Positions 17,539-27,984 are shown, counted from the stretch's first letter. The stretch is 47,548 nucleotides of DNA from Gammaproteobacteria bacterium (GCA_013152545.1 JAADGF010000085.1:1-47548); one strand, 5' to 3'. The notes: a model not told the origin generated them from the letters alone. Program-made: numbers and translations.

Positions 17539-19599
17539 TTATTCTTTATAGAGAAAACAACGCACTCGATGATTATCGGAAATTTTAAGCGCCTCCGGGT
17601 AGCCATTGCGGCATATTTGCCGAGCGTTAGCACAACGAGGATTAAAGTGACAACCAATGGGTGGCTGGGTTGCAGACGGCATTTCTCCGCGCAGGCGTAT
17701 TACCTGCCGATCAGCATCCGGCACTATGGTGGGTACAGCAGAGAGCAGCGCTTTGGTATAGGGGTGCAGCGGATTGTGTATAACCTCCTCCACAGTACCT
17801 TGCTCCACAATACGCCCCAGGTACATAACAGCAATTTCATGGGCAAGGTATTCCACCACAGATAGGTTATGAGTAATAAACAAGTAGGCCAAGCCTAAAC
17901 TGTCTTGCAAATCTTTTAGCAGATTAAGAATTTGTGCTTGCACTGACACATCTAGAGCACTGGTGGGTTCATCGCATATGATCAGTTTTGGCTCTACCGC
18001 CAATGCACGAGCAATACAAATTCGCTGACGTTGGCCACCCGAAAATTCGTGAGGATAACGGGTTTTAGCCTCGGGGGCCAACCCCACTTGCCCTAATAGC
18101 TGATCAATACGTTGTTGACGTTGCCTGGCATCACCGCCAACACGTTGAGCAAGCATTCCTTCTTCAATAATATCAGCAATCATCATTCGCGGATTCATGG
18201 AAGAAAACGGATCTTGAAAAATAACCTGCACATCACGCCGTTTAGCGCGCATCTCCCGATGTTTAAGGCGATTTAACTGTGCACCATCCAGTACCACACA
18301 ACCGGCAGTCGGCTTAACCAGTTGCAAAATGCCTTTACCAACCGTGGTTTTTCCACACCCGGATTCACCGACCAAGGCCAACGTTTTACCTTTCGGAATA
18401 ACCAGAGAGACATCATCAACTGCCTTAACAAAACCAACAGTACGTTTAAACAGTCCTTTGGTGACGGGAAAATGTACTTTTAACCCGTCCACTTGTAGCA
18501 ACGCTCCAGCATGGTTTGCAGACTGCTTTCGAATCACTGGAGCAATCTGTTTCTTCACATCAGGCGCCTGCGATGCATAACGAGGGTCAAGCAAATGACA
18601 TAAAACACCTTGGCCATCGTCCAACAACTGCCACGCTGGTACTTGACAACGACAAATATCCCACGCGTAATCACAACGCGGCTCAAAACGACAGCCTTTA
18701 AATTGTTGTGACAAAGCAGGCACCGACCCCCGTATTACAGCCAGGCTGTGTTCTCTTTTCGCCATAGCAGGCACTGAATCAAATAATTTTTTTGAATAGG
18801 GATGTTGCGGATTGGAGAAAAATGACTGCCGATCAGCGTGTTCTACAATTTGTCCTGCATACATTACGGCTACTCGATCAGCCATTTCAGCAACCACACC
18901 TAAATCATGGGTGATTAGTAAAATAGCCATACCGGTGTCATTTTGTAGCTTGCGTAATAGTTCCAACACCTGGAGTTGGATGGTAACATCCAGTGCCGTC
19001 GTTGGTTCGTCGGCAACCAGCAACGCTGGTTCACCCGCAAGTGCTATCGCTATCATCACCCGCTGCTTCATACCCCCGGAGAGCTGATGTGGATACTCGT
19101 CATAACGTTGTTTAGGATCGGGAATACCAACGGCATCCAATAATTCCAGGACCCGTTTTTTTGCGGAATAACCGCCCATTTTTTTGTGTCGCGTTACGGT
19201 TTCTTCTATTTGTTTACCAATTGTCAGTACCGGGTTCAAGCTTGTCATTGGTTCCTGGAAAATCATCGCGATATGGTTACCACGCATTTTCTGCATTTTC
19301 AACTCGGTGAGCTGCAACAAATCCACACCATTTAACTTAACACTGCCTGATACAATCCGGCCGGCTGGTTCTGGCACCAAACGCATCAGCGACAATGACG
19401 TCATTGACTTACCACAGCCTGACTCTCCTAACAAAGCAAAGGTTTCACCCTTTTTAATACTAAAATTGACACCATCAACAGCACGCACAATCTGATCACG
19501 GCTATCAAACCAGGTTTTTAGATTATTAACCTCCAGCAATGGTGCTTGATGATCGATCTTCGCTTTATGTTTATTCTGCGTTTGCTTTGTTGCTATCAC
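17539..19599 (-). CDS. yejF: Peptide ABC transporter ATPase with two fused nucleotide-binding domains (YejF-like)
   Basis: 686 residues containing two complete ATPase domains. Domain 1 spans about 20-275 and domain 2 about 365-620. Each has a Walker A GESGCGKS/T, a signature LSGGMKQR or FSGGQRQR, a Walker B with DEPTTALDV or DEPTSALDV, and a switch histidine in ITHDLG or ITHNLS. Each domain ends with an oligopeptide-transporter tail (GCRFEPRCDYAWDICR; GCHFNPRCANARQIC). In the Opp/Dpp families these are usually two genes (D and F); a single fused protein is the YejF arrangement. It is the last gene of the four-gene unit running from 24337 down and energises the two permeases. Confidence 0.93.
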   Translation of the reverse strand: MIATKQTQNKHKAKIDHQAPLLEVNNLKTWFDSRDQIVRAVDGVNFSIKKGETFALLGESGCGKSMTSLSLMRLVPEPAGRIVSGSVKLNGVDLLQLTELKMQKMRGNHIAMIFQEPMTSLNPVLTIGKQIEETVTRHKKMGGYSAKKRVLELLDAVGIPDPKQRYDEYPHQLSGGMKQRVMIAIALAGEPALLVADEPTTALDVTIQLQVLELLRKLQNDTGMAILLITHDLGVVAEMADRVAVMYAGQIVEHADRQSFFSNPQHPYSKKLFDSVPAMAKREHSLAVIRGSVPALSQQFKGCRFEPRCDYAWDICRCQVPAWQLLDDGQGVLCHLLDPRYASQAPDVKKQIAPVIRKQSANHAGALLQVDGLKVHFPVTKGLFKRTVGFVKAVDDVSLVIPKGKTLALVGESGCGKTTVGKGILQLVKPTAGCVVLDGAQLNRLKHREMRAKRRDVQVIFQDPFSSMNPRMMIADIIEEGMLAQRVGGDARQRQQRIDQLLGQVGLAPEAKTRYPHEFSGGQRQRICIARALAVEPKLIICDEPTSALDVSVQAQILNLLKDLQDSLGLAYLFITHNLSVVEYLAHEIAVMYLGRIVEQGTVEEVIHNPLHPYTKALLSAVPTIVPDADRQVIRLRGEMPSATQPPIGCHFNPRCANARQICRNGYPEALKISDNHRVRCFLYKE

Positions 19600-19665
19600 C
19601 TATCCACCAAGCTTTAGTAAGTCCTTAAAGTTCCAAGGAATATTAAAAATAAAAACTGTACAAGC

Positions 19666-21159
19666 CTATTTCGAGCGGGTGATACGCGGATCAAAAGCAT
19701 CACGCACCGCATCCGAAAACAAATTAGCCGCCAGCACCAATGTAAACATAAACACAAATGCAGCCACTAATGACCACCACACAACGGGATCACGCGCCAT
19801 TTCCAGTCGGGCACTGTTAATCATATTACCCCAACTAATGGTCGTCGGGTCCACACCCACCCCCACATAGGACAATACCGCCTCAGCCAACACTAAGCCA
19901 CTAAAGTCTAGTACGATAGCAATTAATACAATGTGCGTTATATTTGGTAATATGTGACGCGACATTGTTTTAACATGGCCTGTACCAAATGCGGTCGCGG
20001 CCTGTATATAGTCCAATTGACTTACCTTGAATGTTTCACCCCGCAATAATCGGCACAACCCGGTCCAGCTGGTTAACCCCAAGATCAAGCATAAAAACAA
20101 CAGACGCAAATCGGCCCGTTCCGTCACCGTATCAAACATCTCCGGGTTGTTTGCCAGGTAAACCTGCAATGATAAAATCGCAGCCGCAATTAACAACACC
20201 CCCGGTATAGAGTTAAGCGTGGTGTAAATATACTGAATCACATCATCAATCCAACCTCGATAATGCCCCGCCATAATACCCAGCATAATGGCAAATGGCA
20301 GCATAATGAGCGTTGTTAATGTCCCGATAACCAGGCCGGTACGAATGCTTTTAAGGCTAAGATACAACACGTCATTGCCAACTTTATCAGTACCCAGTAT
20401 GTGATATTTATCCGCCAGCATAACAACAACCACAACAAGGAAACAAATAACCGAAAAGGTTATTAACATCGCTCTGAACGGGATACCCGTCTTCCCGCCA
20501 ACAATTGCGTCCATCGTATCCCCAAAAGCGGTTTTATAGTGGTGGGCTACAAAAAATACCACGACAACAAAGACAACCAGCAGAATCAACAAAGTAGCAA
20601 CAAAGGATAAAAACAATGCCATCACCAAATTTGGTATCCGGTCTTGGGCTGGAATTTTCAGATGCCTGCCGCCATATTGCAAGCGCGGATAGTCACGCAC
20701 CTGACCTTCCGGCGTTTCAATGGTTTCTTTAGCATATAAGAAAGCCGAGAAAGGGGCTGAATAGCTTTTTTCTTGCTGTACACGTATAGGCGTCGCCAGC
20801 ACGTCAAATAAGCTGAGCACATCACCGGAATATTGTGTTTCTGTTTGCCCTTGCTGTTTTTCCAATGCCTGACGAAAATGAAGGGAGTCCATTAAACCAA
20901 TCAAAACATAAACACCTAGCACCACGAGCGCAGACATCGCCAATGGACGCTGCAATACGTGTCGCCACGGTACACGTAAATGCTCTTTGTGGCGCACCTG
21001 AATACCAAACAACAACACCGCAACCACCAACACATATATTAATAGGTCGGTCCATAAAGGCACAAATTTAATCTGCCAGAATTCCTCCAGCGGGGAAACC
21101 AACGCGATAACAATAAAAATAATACTGAATAATATTAAGTTGGGTTTTGTGGTACTCAT
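19666..21159 (-). CDS. yejE: Peptide ABC transporter permease, enlarged YejE-like
   Basis: 497 residues, about 150 longer than ordinary YejE/DppC proteins. The normal permease core is the C-terminal part (about 225-497), with the TM-bearing region LGTDKVGNDVLYLSLKSIRTGL and the EAA-type loop around RGETFKVSQLDYIQAATAFGTG, ending DAFDPRITRSK. The N-terminal extra part has additional membrane helices (about 7-25, 35-52, 72-90 and 180-205) and, between them, about 90 polar residues (from HFRQALEKQQGQ to AQDRIPN) that probably lie in the periplasm. Its ATG overlaps the stop of the upstream permease by 1 nt (TAATG). Confidence 0.88.
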   Translation of the reverse strand: MSTTKPNLILFSIIFIVIALVSPLEEFWQIKFVPLWTDLLIYVLVVAVLLFGIQVRHKEHLRVPWRHVLQRPLAMSALVVLGVYVLIGLMDSLHFRQALEKQQGQTETQYSGDVLSLFDVLATPIRVQQEKSYSAPFSAFLYAKETIETPEGQVRDYPRLQYGGRHLKIPAQDRIPNLVMALFLSFVATLLILLVVFVVVVFFVAHHYKTAFGDTMDAIVGGKTGIPFRAMLITFSVICFLVVVVVMLADKYHILGTDKVGNDVLYLSLKSIRTGLVIGTLTTLIMLPFAIMLGIMAGHYRGWIDDVIQYIYTTLNSIPGVLLIAAAILSLQVYLANNPEMFDTVTERADLRLLFLCLILGLTSWTGLCRLLRGETFKVSQLDYIQAATAFGTGHVKTMSRHILPNITHIVLIAIVLDFSGLVLAEAVLSYVGVGVDPTTISWGNMINSARLEMARDPVVWWSLVAAFVFMFTLVLAANLFSDAVRDAFDPRITRSK

Positions 21160-22148
21160 TAACGCACCCCCAGTCGTATTCTGGGATCAACCATAGTATA
21201 AGATATATCAGTGAGTATCAGACCGATGATATAAAGCACAGACCCGAGAAAGACCATAGCCCGCACGATAGCAAAATCTTGTGAGCGAATTGCATCAATG
21301 GTGTAGCTACCAAGACCGGGTATTCCAAAAAAGGATTCAAGTATCAAGCTACCCATAAACAATAAAGGTATCACCGCAACCACCCCGGTTAATATCGGCA
21401 CCAATGCGTTTTTTAAAACATGCCGAAATAGCACCAAGCGCTCAGATAAACCTTTGGCCCTAGCGGTACGCACATAGTCTTTACTAATTTCTTCCAGAAA
21501 AATAGTTCGATACCAGCGAGTACCAGCTCCGATACCCCCGACAATACCAATGATAACCGGTAGAATTAAAAATTTCGTGGCAGTATCCAAATCGGCACTG
21601 TAGCCGGATATGGGGACAAGGTGCAGCAACTTACTAATGAGATACTGTCCTCCAATAATATAAAATAAAGATGATATTGACATTAAAATCACACAAGTCA
21701 CCACACCCATATAGTCCACATAACTTGCCCTAAAAAATGCGATAATGAGCGCAAACGTGATATTCAACAATAGGCTTACAATAAAAACGGGGATGGCAAT
21801 AGCCAAACTGGGCCACATGCGCTCGGAAATATCCTGAGTGATATTGCGTCCATCGTCCGCATTGCCAAAATCAAAGGCAAACAATCTGACTGACTTAACA
21901 AAAAAAACAGTATCGGTAAAAGCATTCCCTTCTGTTGGCGCACGATTATAGAACAGTGGCTTATCGTAACCATGCGCCTGTTTCCACTTATCGATATCCG
22001 CCTGCTGTACATGCTTGAACCCCAACTGCATTCGCGCCATATCATCTGGCTTATTAACAACAAAAAATAATGCGAATGTTATTAAGTTAACACCAATCAG
22101 TATGGGAATGGCATAAATCACTCGTCTAATGATATAAGCTAACATCAC
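21159..22148 (-). CDS. yejB: Peptide ABC transporter permease, YejB-like
   Basis: 329 residues with six predicted membrane segments, the first at about 10-28 (YAIPILIGVNLITFALFFVV). The BPD_transp_1 EAA loop is SKDYVRTARAKGLSERLVLFRHVLKNALVP and the end is SYTMVDPRIRLG, both typical of OppB/DppB/YejB proteins. It is about 35 residues shorter than E. coli YejB. Its ATG overlaps the stop of the binding-protein gene (ATGA) and its stop overlaps the start of the next permease, so translation of the whole unit is coupled. Confidence 0.92.
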   Translation of the reverse strand: MMLAYIIRRVIYAIPILIGVNLITFALFFVVNKPDDMARMQLGFKHVQQADIDKWKQAHGYDKPLFYNRAPTEGNAFTDTVFFVKSVRLFAFDFGNADDGRNITQDISERMWPSLAIAIPVFIVSLLLNITFALIIAFFRASYVDYMGVVTCVILMSISSLFYIIGGQYLISKLLHLVPISGYSADLDTATKFLILPVIIGIVGGIGAGTRWYRTIFLEEISKDYVRTARAKGLSERLVLFRHVLKNALVPILTGVVAVIPLLFMGSLILESFFGIPGLGSYTIDAIRSQDFAIVRAMVFLGSVLYIIGLILTDISYTMVDPRIRLGVR

Positions 22149-24337
22149 GCAAGCCCTTTAATGCGTGATTTTTTGTAGTAGGATACAAACGCTGGAATCA
22201 GCGCCAACAATAGAACCACCCCGATGGAGACCATAGGCCATATAATAGGTTTATTCCATTGCTCTCTTAGCTCCGCACGCAATTGTGGATCAATGGTTTT
22301 ATATTTTAAGGTATTGTTAGCCATCAAATTAGGCTTGGCATTGCCATACCAAGATTGATACAAAGAGAACTGTTTAGGATGAAACCCCCATACCCAAGGA
22401 CCATCGCGACGCGCAATGTTAACCATTTTATCAATGATTTTCTGGCGTTTCGGACTATTCTCCATGTTTTTCATTTTTTCAAATAAACGATCGAACTCTT
22501 TATTGCGGTAGTTTGCTGAATTCGCACCGTCTTCATCCACCTTGGCATTAGGACCGTAGAGCAAAAACAAAAAATTCTCTGGGTCGGGGTAATCCGCATT
22601 CCAACCCCATTGAAAAATTTGCGCAGTACCTTTTCGTATTTTATCCTGAAATCGGTTGTAGTCAGTACTGCGTATAAGCAGCTGAATGCCCAGCTTTTTA
22701 AATTGTTTACGCAGCCAATCAAGACTGGCCTTTGCATCAGGTCCTGTTGCAGACGTATCAAAATAAAGCACCAGAGATTTACCTGTTTTTCCATCACGAC
22801 CATTGGCATAACCGGCTTGAGCTAATAATTCTCTCGCTTCTTCGATGCTTTTACGTCGAGGTTTTCCGTCTACCCAGTCATACACGTAGGGGTTAATTCC
22901 TTGTTTGCCCTCCTGGTAACCAAAGATACCCGGCGGCACAGGACCTTGCGCGGGGATGCCACGGCCGTTGCGAAAAATCGAAATTTGCTCCTCGTAATCA
23001 ATAGCGATAGCAATCGCCCGCCGTAATTTCCTGGCGCGTTCAGAATCACCGCCAACTACATCATCCCTCATATTGAATCCCATATAAAAAGTGGTCGTTC
23101 CAACAGCGGTTGAAAGCTTCACACCTTTCTGTCGCATGTCATCACTCAGGCCAGCCTCTTGCTGACCATTGAAACTGATCGCCTGATCAAAGCTATCAGA
23201 AGCAATGCCAGAGGCGTCATAGTAGCCTTGTAGAAATTTATTCCACCGTGGAATATTTTCTTTTTCCAGACTATAGACCACTTTATCGACAAAGGGGAGC
23301 GCCCTACCAGCATCACTTAAAAAACCATTTTCACGGTCATCAGCACTTCCTTCTGAAGGATAGGCCTCACCACGAAAATTAGGGTTTCGCTCCAGTATCA
23401 TCTGTAAATTAGGGTTGTTTTCGGTCAGCATATAAGGACCGGTTCCAACCGGATACCAGTCCAGAGTAAGGTTTTTTTTAACCATACCGGCTTGCGAATA
23501 AAAACGATCCGCTTCAGGTGGGATAGGCGCAAAAAATGGCATCGCGAGCCAATACAGAAATTGCGGGTATTTACCCTGTATTTTTATTCGATAGGTATAC
23601 CGATCAACTACTTCAACGCCCTCAAGTTCATATTTATTAAGATCCAAAAAGGCATCTTCCCCTTGAAGTTTTCTGAGCTTTTGATCAGCACGCTTTAATT
23701 GTTCGCCAAAAGGTTTAAGGCCAACAATATACTCTGTCATTAAACCAAAAATGGGGGAATACAGACGCGGATGTGCTAAGCGTTTTATTTCATAAACGAA
23801 ATCATTGGCAATCAATTCACGTGTACCTTGATGTTCGAAATCGGCCAAGGTGAACACATTCTCAAGTTCATGCTGTGCTAAATTTAAATAATGAAACTCG
23901 CCATTTTCGTTTTTTGCAAACGCCGGATGCGGCTGATAATTAACACCCTGCTGGATACGAATCTCGTAAACACTATACGCAATGGCGTCCAAAGGCGAAT
24001 CATGAGGCAAAACGTTTCCTAGCTTGCCCAGATAAACAACACTCGGCATTCGTTCCGCCACTAGCGGCTCCAACTCATAGGGTCGTTTCAAAAAATGATA
24101 TTGTAGCGGTGGCTCATATATTTGGCCGGTAATAGCGATTTCATTAGCCGCATAAGATTGCGCAGGATCAAGATGTTTTGGCCGTTCATCGAAAGAGGAA
24201 TACAAAGTATTCGCGATACGATCCTGCTGAGGATAGGGGTTATTCCACAATCCTTCTTTGCACGCCGCCATCAATATAGCAACCAAAAGGATTGTAACAA
24301 CGTGAACTTTATTATTAGACAATTGAGTGGTTTTCAC
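22145..24337 (-). CDS. yejA: Peptide-binding lipoprotein of the ABC transporter, with C-terminal membrane anchor (YejA-like)
   Basis: About 730 residues from the chosen start; the family norm is about 550-620. An N-terminal lipoprotein signal (VTILLVAILMAAC, lipobox LMAAC) is followed by a class-5 extracellular solute-binding domain. Strings such as PVGTGPYMLTENNP, RKLRRAIAIAIDYEEQI and GWNADYPDPENFLFLLYG are typical of peptide-binding proteins. The last 40 residues contain a second membrane segment (VSIGVVLLLALIPAFV) and a basic tail. The frame is open to 24433, but the extra residues are basic and not signal-like. GTG at 24337 puts the lipobox at the right distance, though its ribosome site is weak. 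First gene of the four-gene operon; divergent from fabI. Confidence 0.85.
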   Translation of the reverse strand: MKTTQLSNNKVHVVTILLVAILMAACKEGLWNNPYPQQDRIANTLYSSFDERPKHLDPAQSYAANEIAITGQIYEPPLQYHFLKRPYELEPLVAERMPSVVYLGKLGNVLPHDSPLDAIAYSVYEIRIQQGVNYQPHPAFAKNENGEFHYLNLAQHELENVFTLADFEHQGTRELIANDFVYEIKRLAHPRLYSPIFGLMTEYIVGLKPFGEQLKRADQKLRKLQGEDAFLDLNKYELEGVEVVDRYTYRIKIQGKYPQFLYWLAMPFFAPIPPEADRFYSQAGMVKKNLTLDWYPVGTGPYMLTENNPNLQMILERNPNFRGEAYPSEGSADDRENGFLSDAGRALPFVDKVVYSLEKENIPRWNKFLQGYYDASGIASDSFDQAISFNGQQEAGLSDDMRQKGVKLSTAVGTTTFYMGFNMRDDVVGGDSERARKLRRAIAIAIDYEEQISIFRNGRGIPAQGPVPPGIFGYQEGKQGINPYVYDWVDGKPRRKSIEEARELLAQAGYANGRDGKTGKSLVLYFDTSATGPDAKASLDWLRKQFKKLGIQLLIRSTDYNRFQDKIRKGTAQIFQWGWNADYPDPENFLFLLYGPNAKVDEDGANSANYRNKEFDRLFEKMKNMENSPKRQKIIDKMVNIARRDGPWVWGFHPKQFSLYQSWYGNAKPNLMANNTLKYKTIDPQLRAELREQWNKPIIWPMVSIGVVLLLALIPAFVSYYKKSRIKGLA

Positions 24338-24617
24338 TGCTTTTACTTTGTTATGATTGTCTCGGTATTGTCTTACTCTATCATGTTCCCGTTTTCCCGT
24401 CTCTGGAAACCGTCTGCACCATATGCTGTACATACTGGTGCGCGCTACAGCACAATATGCACCACTTGGAAACCGCTTTTAGAGACATCATTAAAAAAGG
24501 ATCGCCACCCCATAAAAATGGGGTTTCATACCACTATCGCGTATAATACGACAACTTCTGTGCTGGTGGTAACATTCTAAGTTATTCAATTATAGTTAGA
24601 AAATAAAGGAAAAAAAT

Positions 24618-25403
24618 ATGGGTTTTTTGGCTGGTAAACGAGCTCTCATTGTCGGATTGGCTAGTAATCGATCAATCGCATGGGGAATCGCAAAAGCGAT
24701 GCATCGTGAAGGCGCCGAACTGGCGTTTACTTATCAAAATGACAAACTTAAACCACGTGTTGAAAAAATAAGTGCCGAGTGTCATTCAACATTAATGTTT
24801 CCCTGTGATGTCGGCAGTGATGATGAAATCGACAGCGCATTTAAACAACTTGGCGAAAATTGGGATAGCCTTGATATCATCGTGCATTCTGTGGCTTTTG
24901 CGCCGCGTGAGGAGTTGGAAGGTGAGTTTGTCGACGCAACCACCCGGCAGGGCTTCATGCAAGCACATGACATAAGCTCTTATAGCTTTACCGCATTGGC
25001 CAAAGCTGCCCGACCACTAATGCAAGGTCGCAATGGTGCATTGTTGACACTCAGTTACCTCGGCGCTGAAAGGGTATTACCCAATTACAATGTTATGGGG
25101 CTTGCAAAGGCAAGCCTAGAGGCTAATGTGCGGTATATGGCGGCCAGCTTAGGCCCGGAAGGAACACGAGTCAATGCTATTTCAGCGGGCCCTATTCGCA
25201 CGTTGGCGGCATCCGGCATCAAAAATTTTCGCTCCATGCTGGATTATAATCAACGGAACACCCCGTTGCGCCGTAATGTAACCATCGATGAAGTTGGTAA
25301 TGCGGCTGCCTTTTTATGCTCAGATTTAGCCTCAGGAATAACAGGGGAAATCACTTATGTTGATGCCGGTTATAACATTACCGGCATGGCAAATCGAGAC
25401 TAA
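24618..25403 (+). CDS. fabI: Enoyl-[acyl-carrier-protein] reductase [NADH]
   Basis: 261 residues, one short of E. coli FabI. Catalyses the last reduction in each round of fatty-acid elongation. The glycine-rich NAD-binding loop is [14 protein letters not shown]. The SDR-type active site is Y147, Y157 and K164 ([19 protein letters not shown]), with the usual six-residue spacing Y-x6-K of Fab[18 protein letters not shown] is nearly the E. coli sequence. AAGGA lies 8 nt before the ATG. It is divergent from the peptide-transporter operon and convergent with ppiD, the same neighbours as I recall in P. aeruginosa. Confidence 0.97.
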   Translation: MGFLAGKRALIVGLASNRSIAWGIAKAMHREGAELAFTYQNDKLKPRVEKISAECHSTLMFPCDVGSDDEIDSAFKQLGENWDSLDIIVHSVAFAPREELEGEFVDATTRQGFMQAHDISSYSFTALAKAARPLMQGRNGALLTLSYLGAERVLPNYNVMGLAKASLEANVRYMAASLGPEGTRVNAISAGPIRTLAASGIKNFRSMLDYNQRNTPLRRNVTIDEVGNAAAFLCSDLASGITGEITYVDAGYNITGMANRD

Positions 25404-25431
25404 TTGCTAATATTTAATGATTGAACTTAGA

Positions 25432-25580
25432 TGCCTGTCCGAGAATAGCAGCCGTCGCGAGAGGAGGCCATTTTGAGTCCAAGTTTTTGGATCGAATGGG
25501 GTGATGAATATCGGCCCTATTTAACAAATTTGATCGGGAAATCTAGCCGAAATGGCTTTTCCTCAGTAAGCGATTTTTTT
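25432..25580. repeat. Dispersed element, partial copy of the GCCTGTCCGAGAATAG family
   Basis: Begins GCCTGTCCGAGAATAGCAGC and matches the reverse-complemented right arm of the element at 13042-13222 (shared CCGTCGCG, GCCATT.TGAGT, TTTTTGGATCGA-like). It keeps part of the other arm (CCTATTTAAC, TGATCGGGAAA, ATGGC.TTTTC) but lacks the second terminal repeat. It sits in the gap between the convergent fabI and ppiD genes. Confidence 0.6.
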
Positions 25581-25668
25581 GAGCTTGGTAGGCACGCATC
25601 CAGAAATTACGCTAACGACTGGGGCGGCTGTTTATGCAACAAGCGGCACAACCACAAGCACGCGATAA

Positions 25669-27687
25669 TTAGATGTTGTCGTCTTGAACTACAATGTTTG
25701 AGTTTTGTTTGAAGCTGGTCAGTAAATTCTGAAAAGCGGTTTCGCCAATTAAGTTTAACAGGTTTCGTTTTGCGGAGAGACGTTTCGCTTCATCAATTGC
25801 AGCCACATCACCATCGGTGACTTTATCAATAGCAAGCACAACATAATCCCCCGAGGCAAGCACTACACCGCCATAAACAGGCTTACCATCAAGCGACTTA
25901 CTGAGTTTAAAGGCCTTCTGCACGATTTTGCTATCAATACTGCGATCAGTACGTGTTAACTCACCAGCATCCTGCCATGCTAACGCTAGTTCAGCGCCCT
26001 TACCCTTACCCTGATGTTCTTCAGCATTATCATTATTCACCTCAACCTCTTCCGCTTGATGACTTGTTGAGGCGTTTTGCTCATCGTTGACGGCCTCAAC
26101 ACGGGCAATTTCAGCCACGTTGCTATTACCATTCCGAAGCTGTTGCAACCGGTCGATACCCGCTTTTTCTACTCGTTCGCGCGCCTTTTCATCAATGACT
26201 TGTATCGCAATCTCATCCTTAACCTCTTCCAATGGCCGCAATTTTGCTGCCTGATGATCTTTAATTCGCAACACAATCATATGATTTTCACCAATTTCAA
26301 TGGGCTCACTGTTGTAACCATTTTTTAACACATCATCACTAAACGCAGCTAACGCCACCTTAGGATTGGCGGCTATCCCCGAACCACCATTACGCCCAAA
26401 CAATTCACTGGTCTGAATACTCAACCCTGAAGCGCCTGCTGCATCTTCCAGACTGTCTGGTACTTCGTAGGCGAGATTTGTAAGTTTTTCGGACAATTCA
26501 AAAAATTTTCGATCAGCAATACCTTGCTGATATTCTGCTATTAAGGTTTGCTTTACTTCCTCAAATGGTTTGACTTTTTGTGCCCGAACCGCTTCTAGCT
26601 TAATAATATGATACCCAAAGCTGCTTAACACTGGCTCACTAACTTCACCTTCAGCAAGTGCAAACATCGTTTCTTCATAACTCGGATCAAGGGAACCCTT
26701 GCCAAAATAACCCAGATCACCGCCCAGGGTAGCCGAACCAGGATCATCGGAATATTGTTCAGCCAACATTTTAAAATCGGCGCCATCAGCGATCTGTTTG
26801 CGCAAATCCGTTGCCTTGGCTTTAGCGGCGGCAATGTCATCCTCACTACCCCCTTCATCCACTGCAACAAGTATATGGCGCGTGCGCCTTTCTTCCGGTA
26901 CAACATACATACTGGATCGGTCATCATAAAGCTTGTGCAAGTCTTCTTCTGTGGGTACAGCATCTTTACCCAAGCCACTCACATTCAACTCTAAATACGA
27001 CACGCTTACTTGCTCCTGTGTCATATAACGATTAGCGTTACTTTCGTAATACTGTTTAATTGCCGTATCACTGGCATCCGCCTCTTGTTTATATGCATCC
27101 ACGCTCAATGTCGCATAACGTATATGGCGGGTTTGCTCCTGAAGTTTCAGTAAATAATCGACATCGTAACGAGTAACAACTGGCGTGGTGGTAATACCGG
27201 AATAAAGCTGTTGCGTCAAAATGCCACGCTGGATGCGCTGCTCAAACATAACCGGTGTTTCACCGTTAGCGCTTAGCTGTTGCTTGTAGAGAGTATTGGA
27301 AAATTGCCCATCTTCCTGGAAAGCTTCAATGCTTTGTATGATGCCGATAATGGATTCGTTAGAGACACTAAAACCAGCATCGGTGGCTTTTTGGAATAAA
27401 ACCTCTTGGTTAATAAGATCATCCAAGGTTTTTTGCTTTAATTGCGCATCTAATAAGTCGGCACTAAACTGGTTACCCAACATTTGCCGCATACGATCCC
27501 GCTGAGAATAAAATTCGCGCTGAAAACGCTGTTGCGAGATTTCCGTACCATCAACGGTAGCCACTACCAGCGACCCACCCGTATCAAAATATTGATTAAT
27601 CCCCCAAAGGGCAAAAGGAATGATGAGTAAGCCTACAATTGCCCAGGCAATCCATCCTTGTATACCTTCTCGAATATAACTCAGCAT
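25669..27687 (-). CDS. ppiD: Periplasmic folding factor PpiD (membrane-anchored SurA/PpiC-type protein)
   Basis: 672 residues; E. coli PpiD has 623. It has an N-terminal membrane anchor at about 13-33 (WIAWAIVGLLIIPFALWGI), then a SurA-N-like chaperone region with SQQRFQREFYSQRDRMRQ. A parvulin domain lies at about 263-360 (RTRHILVAVDEG, AEQYSDDPGSATLGGDLGYFGKGSLDP, SSFGYHIIKLE), and a long C-terminal region follows. A very acidic, glutamate- and asparagine-rich insert lies near 555-585 (HQAEEVEVNNDNAEEHQGKGKG), which accounts for part of the extra length. Anchored in the inner membrane, it helps newly exported proteins leave the Sec translocon. It lies downstream of hupB and the tRNA-Val/Asp pair. 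Confidence 0.95.
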   Translation of the reverse strand: MLSYIREGIQGWIAWAIVGLLIIPFALWGINQYFDTGGSLVVATVDGTEISQQRFQREFYSQRDRMRQMLGNQFSADLLDAQLKQKTLDDLINQEVLFQKATDAGFSVSNESIIGIIQSIEAFQEDGQFSNTLYKQQLSANGETPVMFEQRIQRGILTQQLYSGITTTPVVTRYDVDYLLKLQEQTRHIRYATLSVDAYKQEADASDTAIKQYYESNANRYMTQEQVSVSYLELNVSGLGKDAVPTEEDLHKLYDDRSSMYVVPEERRTRHILVAVDEGGSEDDIAAAKAKATDLRKQIADGADFKMLAEQYSDDPGSATLGGDLGYFGKGSLDPSYEETMFALAEGEVSEPVLSSFGYHIIKLEAVRAQKVKPFEEVKQTLIAEYQQGIADRKFFELSEKLTNLAYEVPDSLEDAAGASGLSIQTSELFGRNGGSGIAANPKVALAAFSDDVLKNGYNSEPIEIGENHMIVLRIKDHQAAKLRPLEEVKDEIAIQVIDEKARERVEKAGIDRLQQLRNGNSNVAEIARVEAVNDEQNASTSHQAEEVEVNNDNAEEHQGKGKGAELALAWQDAGELTRTDRSIDSKIVQKAFKLSKSLDGKPVYGGVVLASGDYVVLAIDKVTDGDVAAIDEAKRLSAKRNLLNLIGETAFQNLLTSFKQNSNIVVQDDNI

Positions 27688-27899
27688 TAATTAAGAAACC
27701 GATTGTTTCAGATATCAATTGTCAATATCCGAAAATTTTTATGGGATTTTGTAAGGAATTTTTTGCATATAACAATACGCGCTTTAGATTACTTCAGGAC
27801 GTCAGCGCTCCGTTATGCAGTTACTCTTACTTACTTCTTGAAATAAAAAATTATTTGAAACAAAAGGCGCACCAACGTCGGAACGCCTTTGCTTTCAAA

Positions 27900-27976
27900 T
27901 GGCGGAGTGGACGGGACTCGAACCCGCGACCCCCGGCGTGACAGGCCGGTATTCTAACCAACTGAACTACCACTCC
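27900..27976 (-). tRNA. tRNA-Asp (anticodon GTC)
   Basis: The minus strand reads GGAGTGG..., with the anticodon loop CTGTCAC giving GTC. The 3' arm CCACTCC pairs with the 5' end and CCA is encoded. T-loop GGTTCGAGTCC is normal. 77 nt including CCA. Confidence 0.96.
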
Positions 27977-27984
27977 ATAACAAA

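Noticed and set aside
24122-24580. A 152-codon plus-strand open frame
   Set aside because: It lies antisense to the start of the peptide-binding protein and runs across the shared promoter region of fabI; composition is not protein-like.
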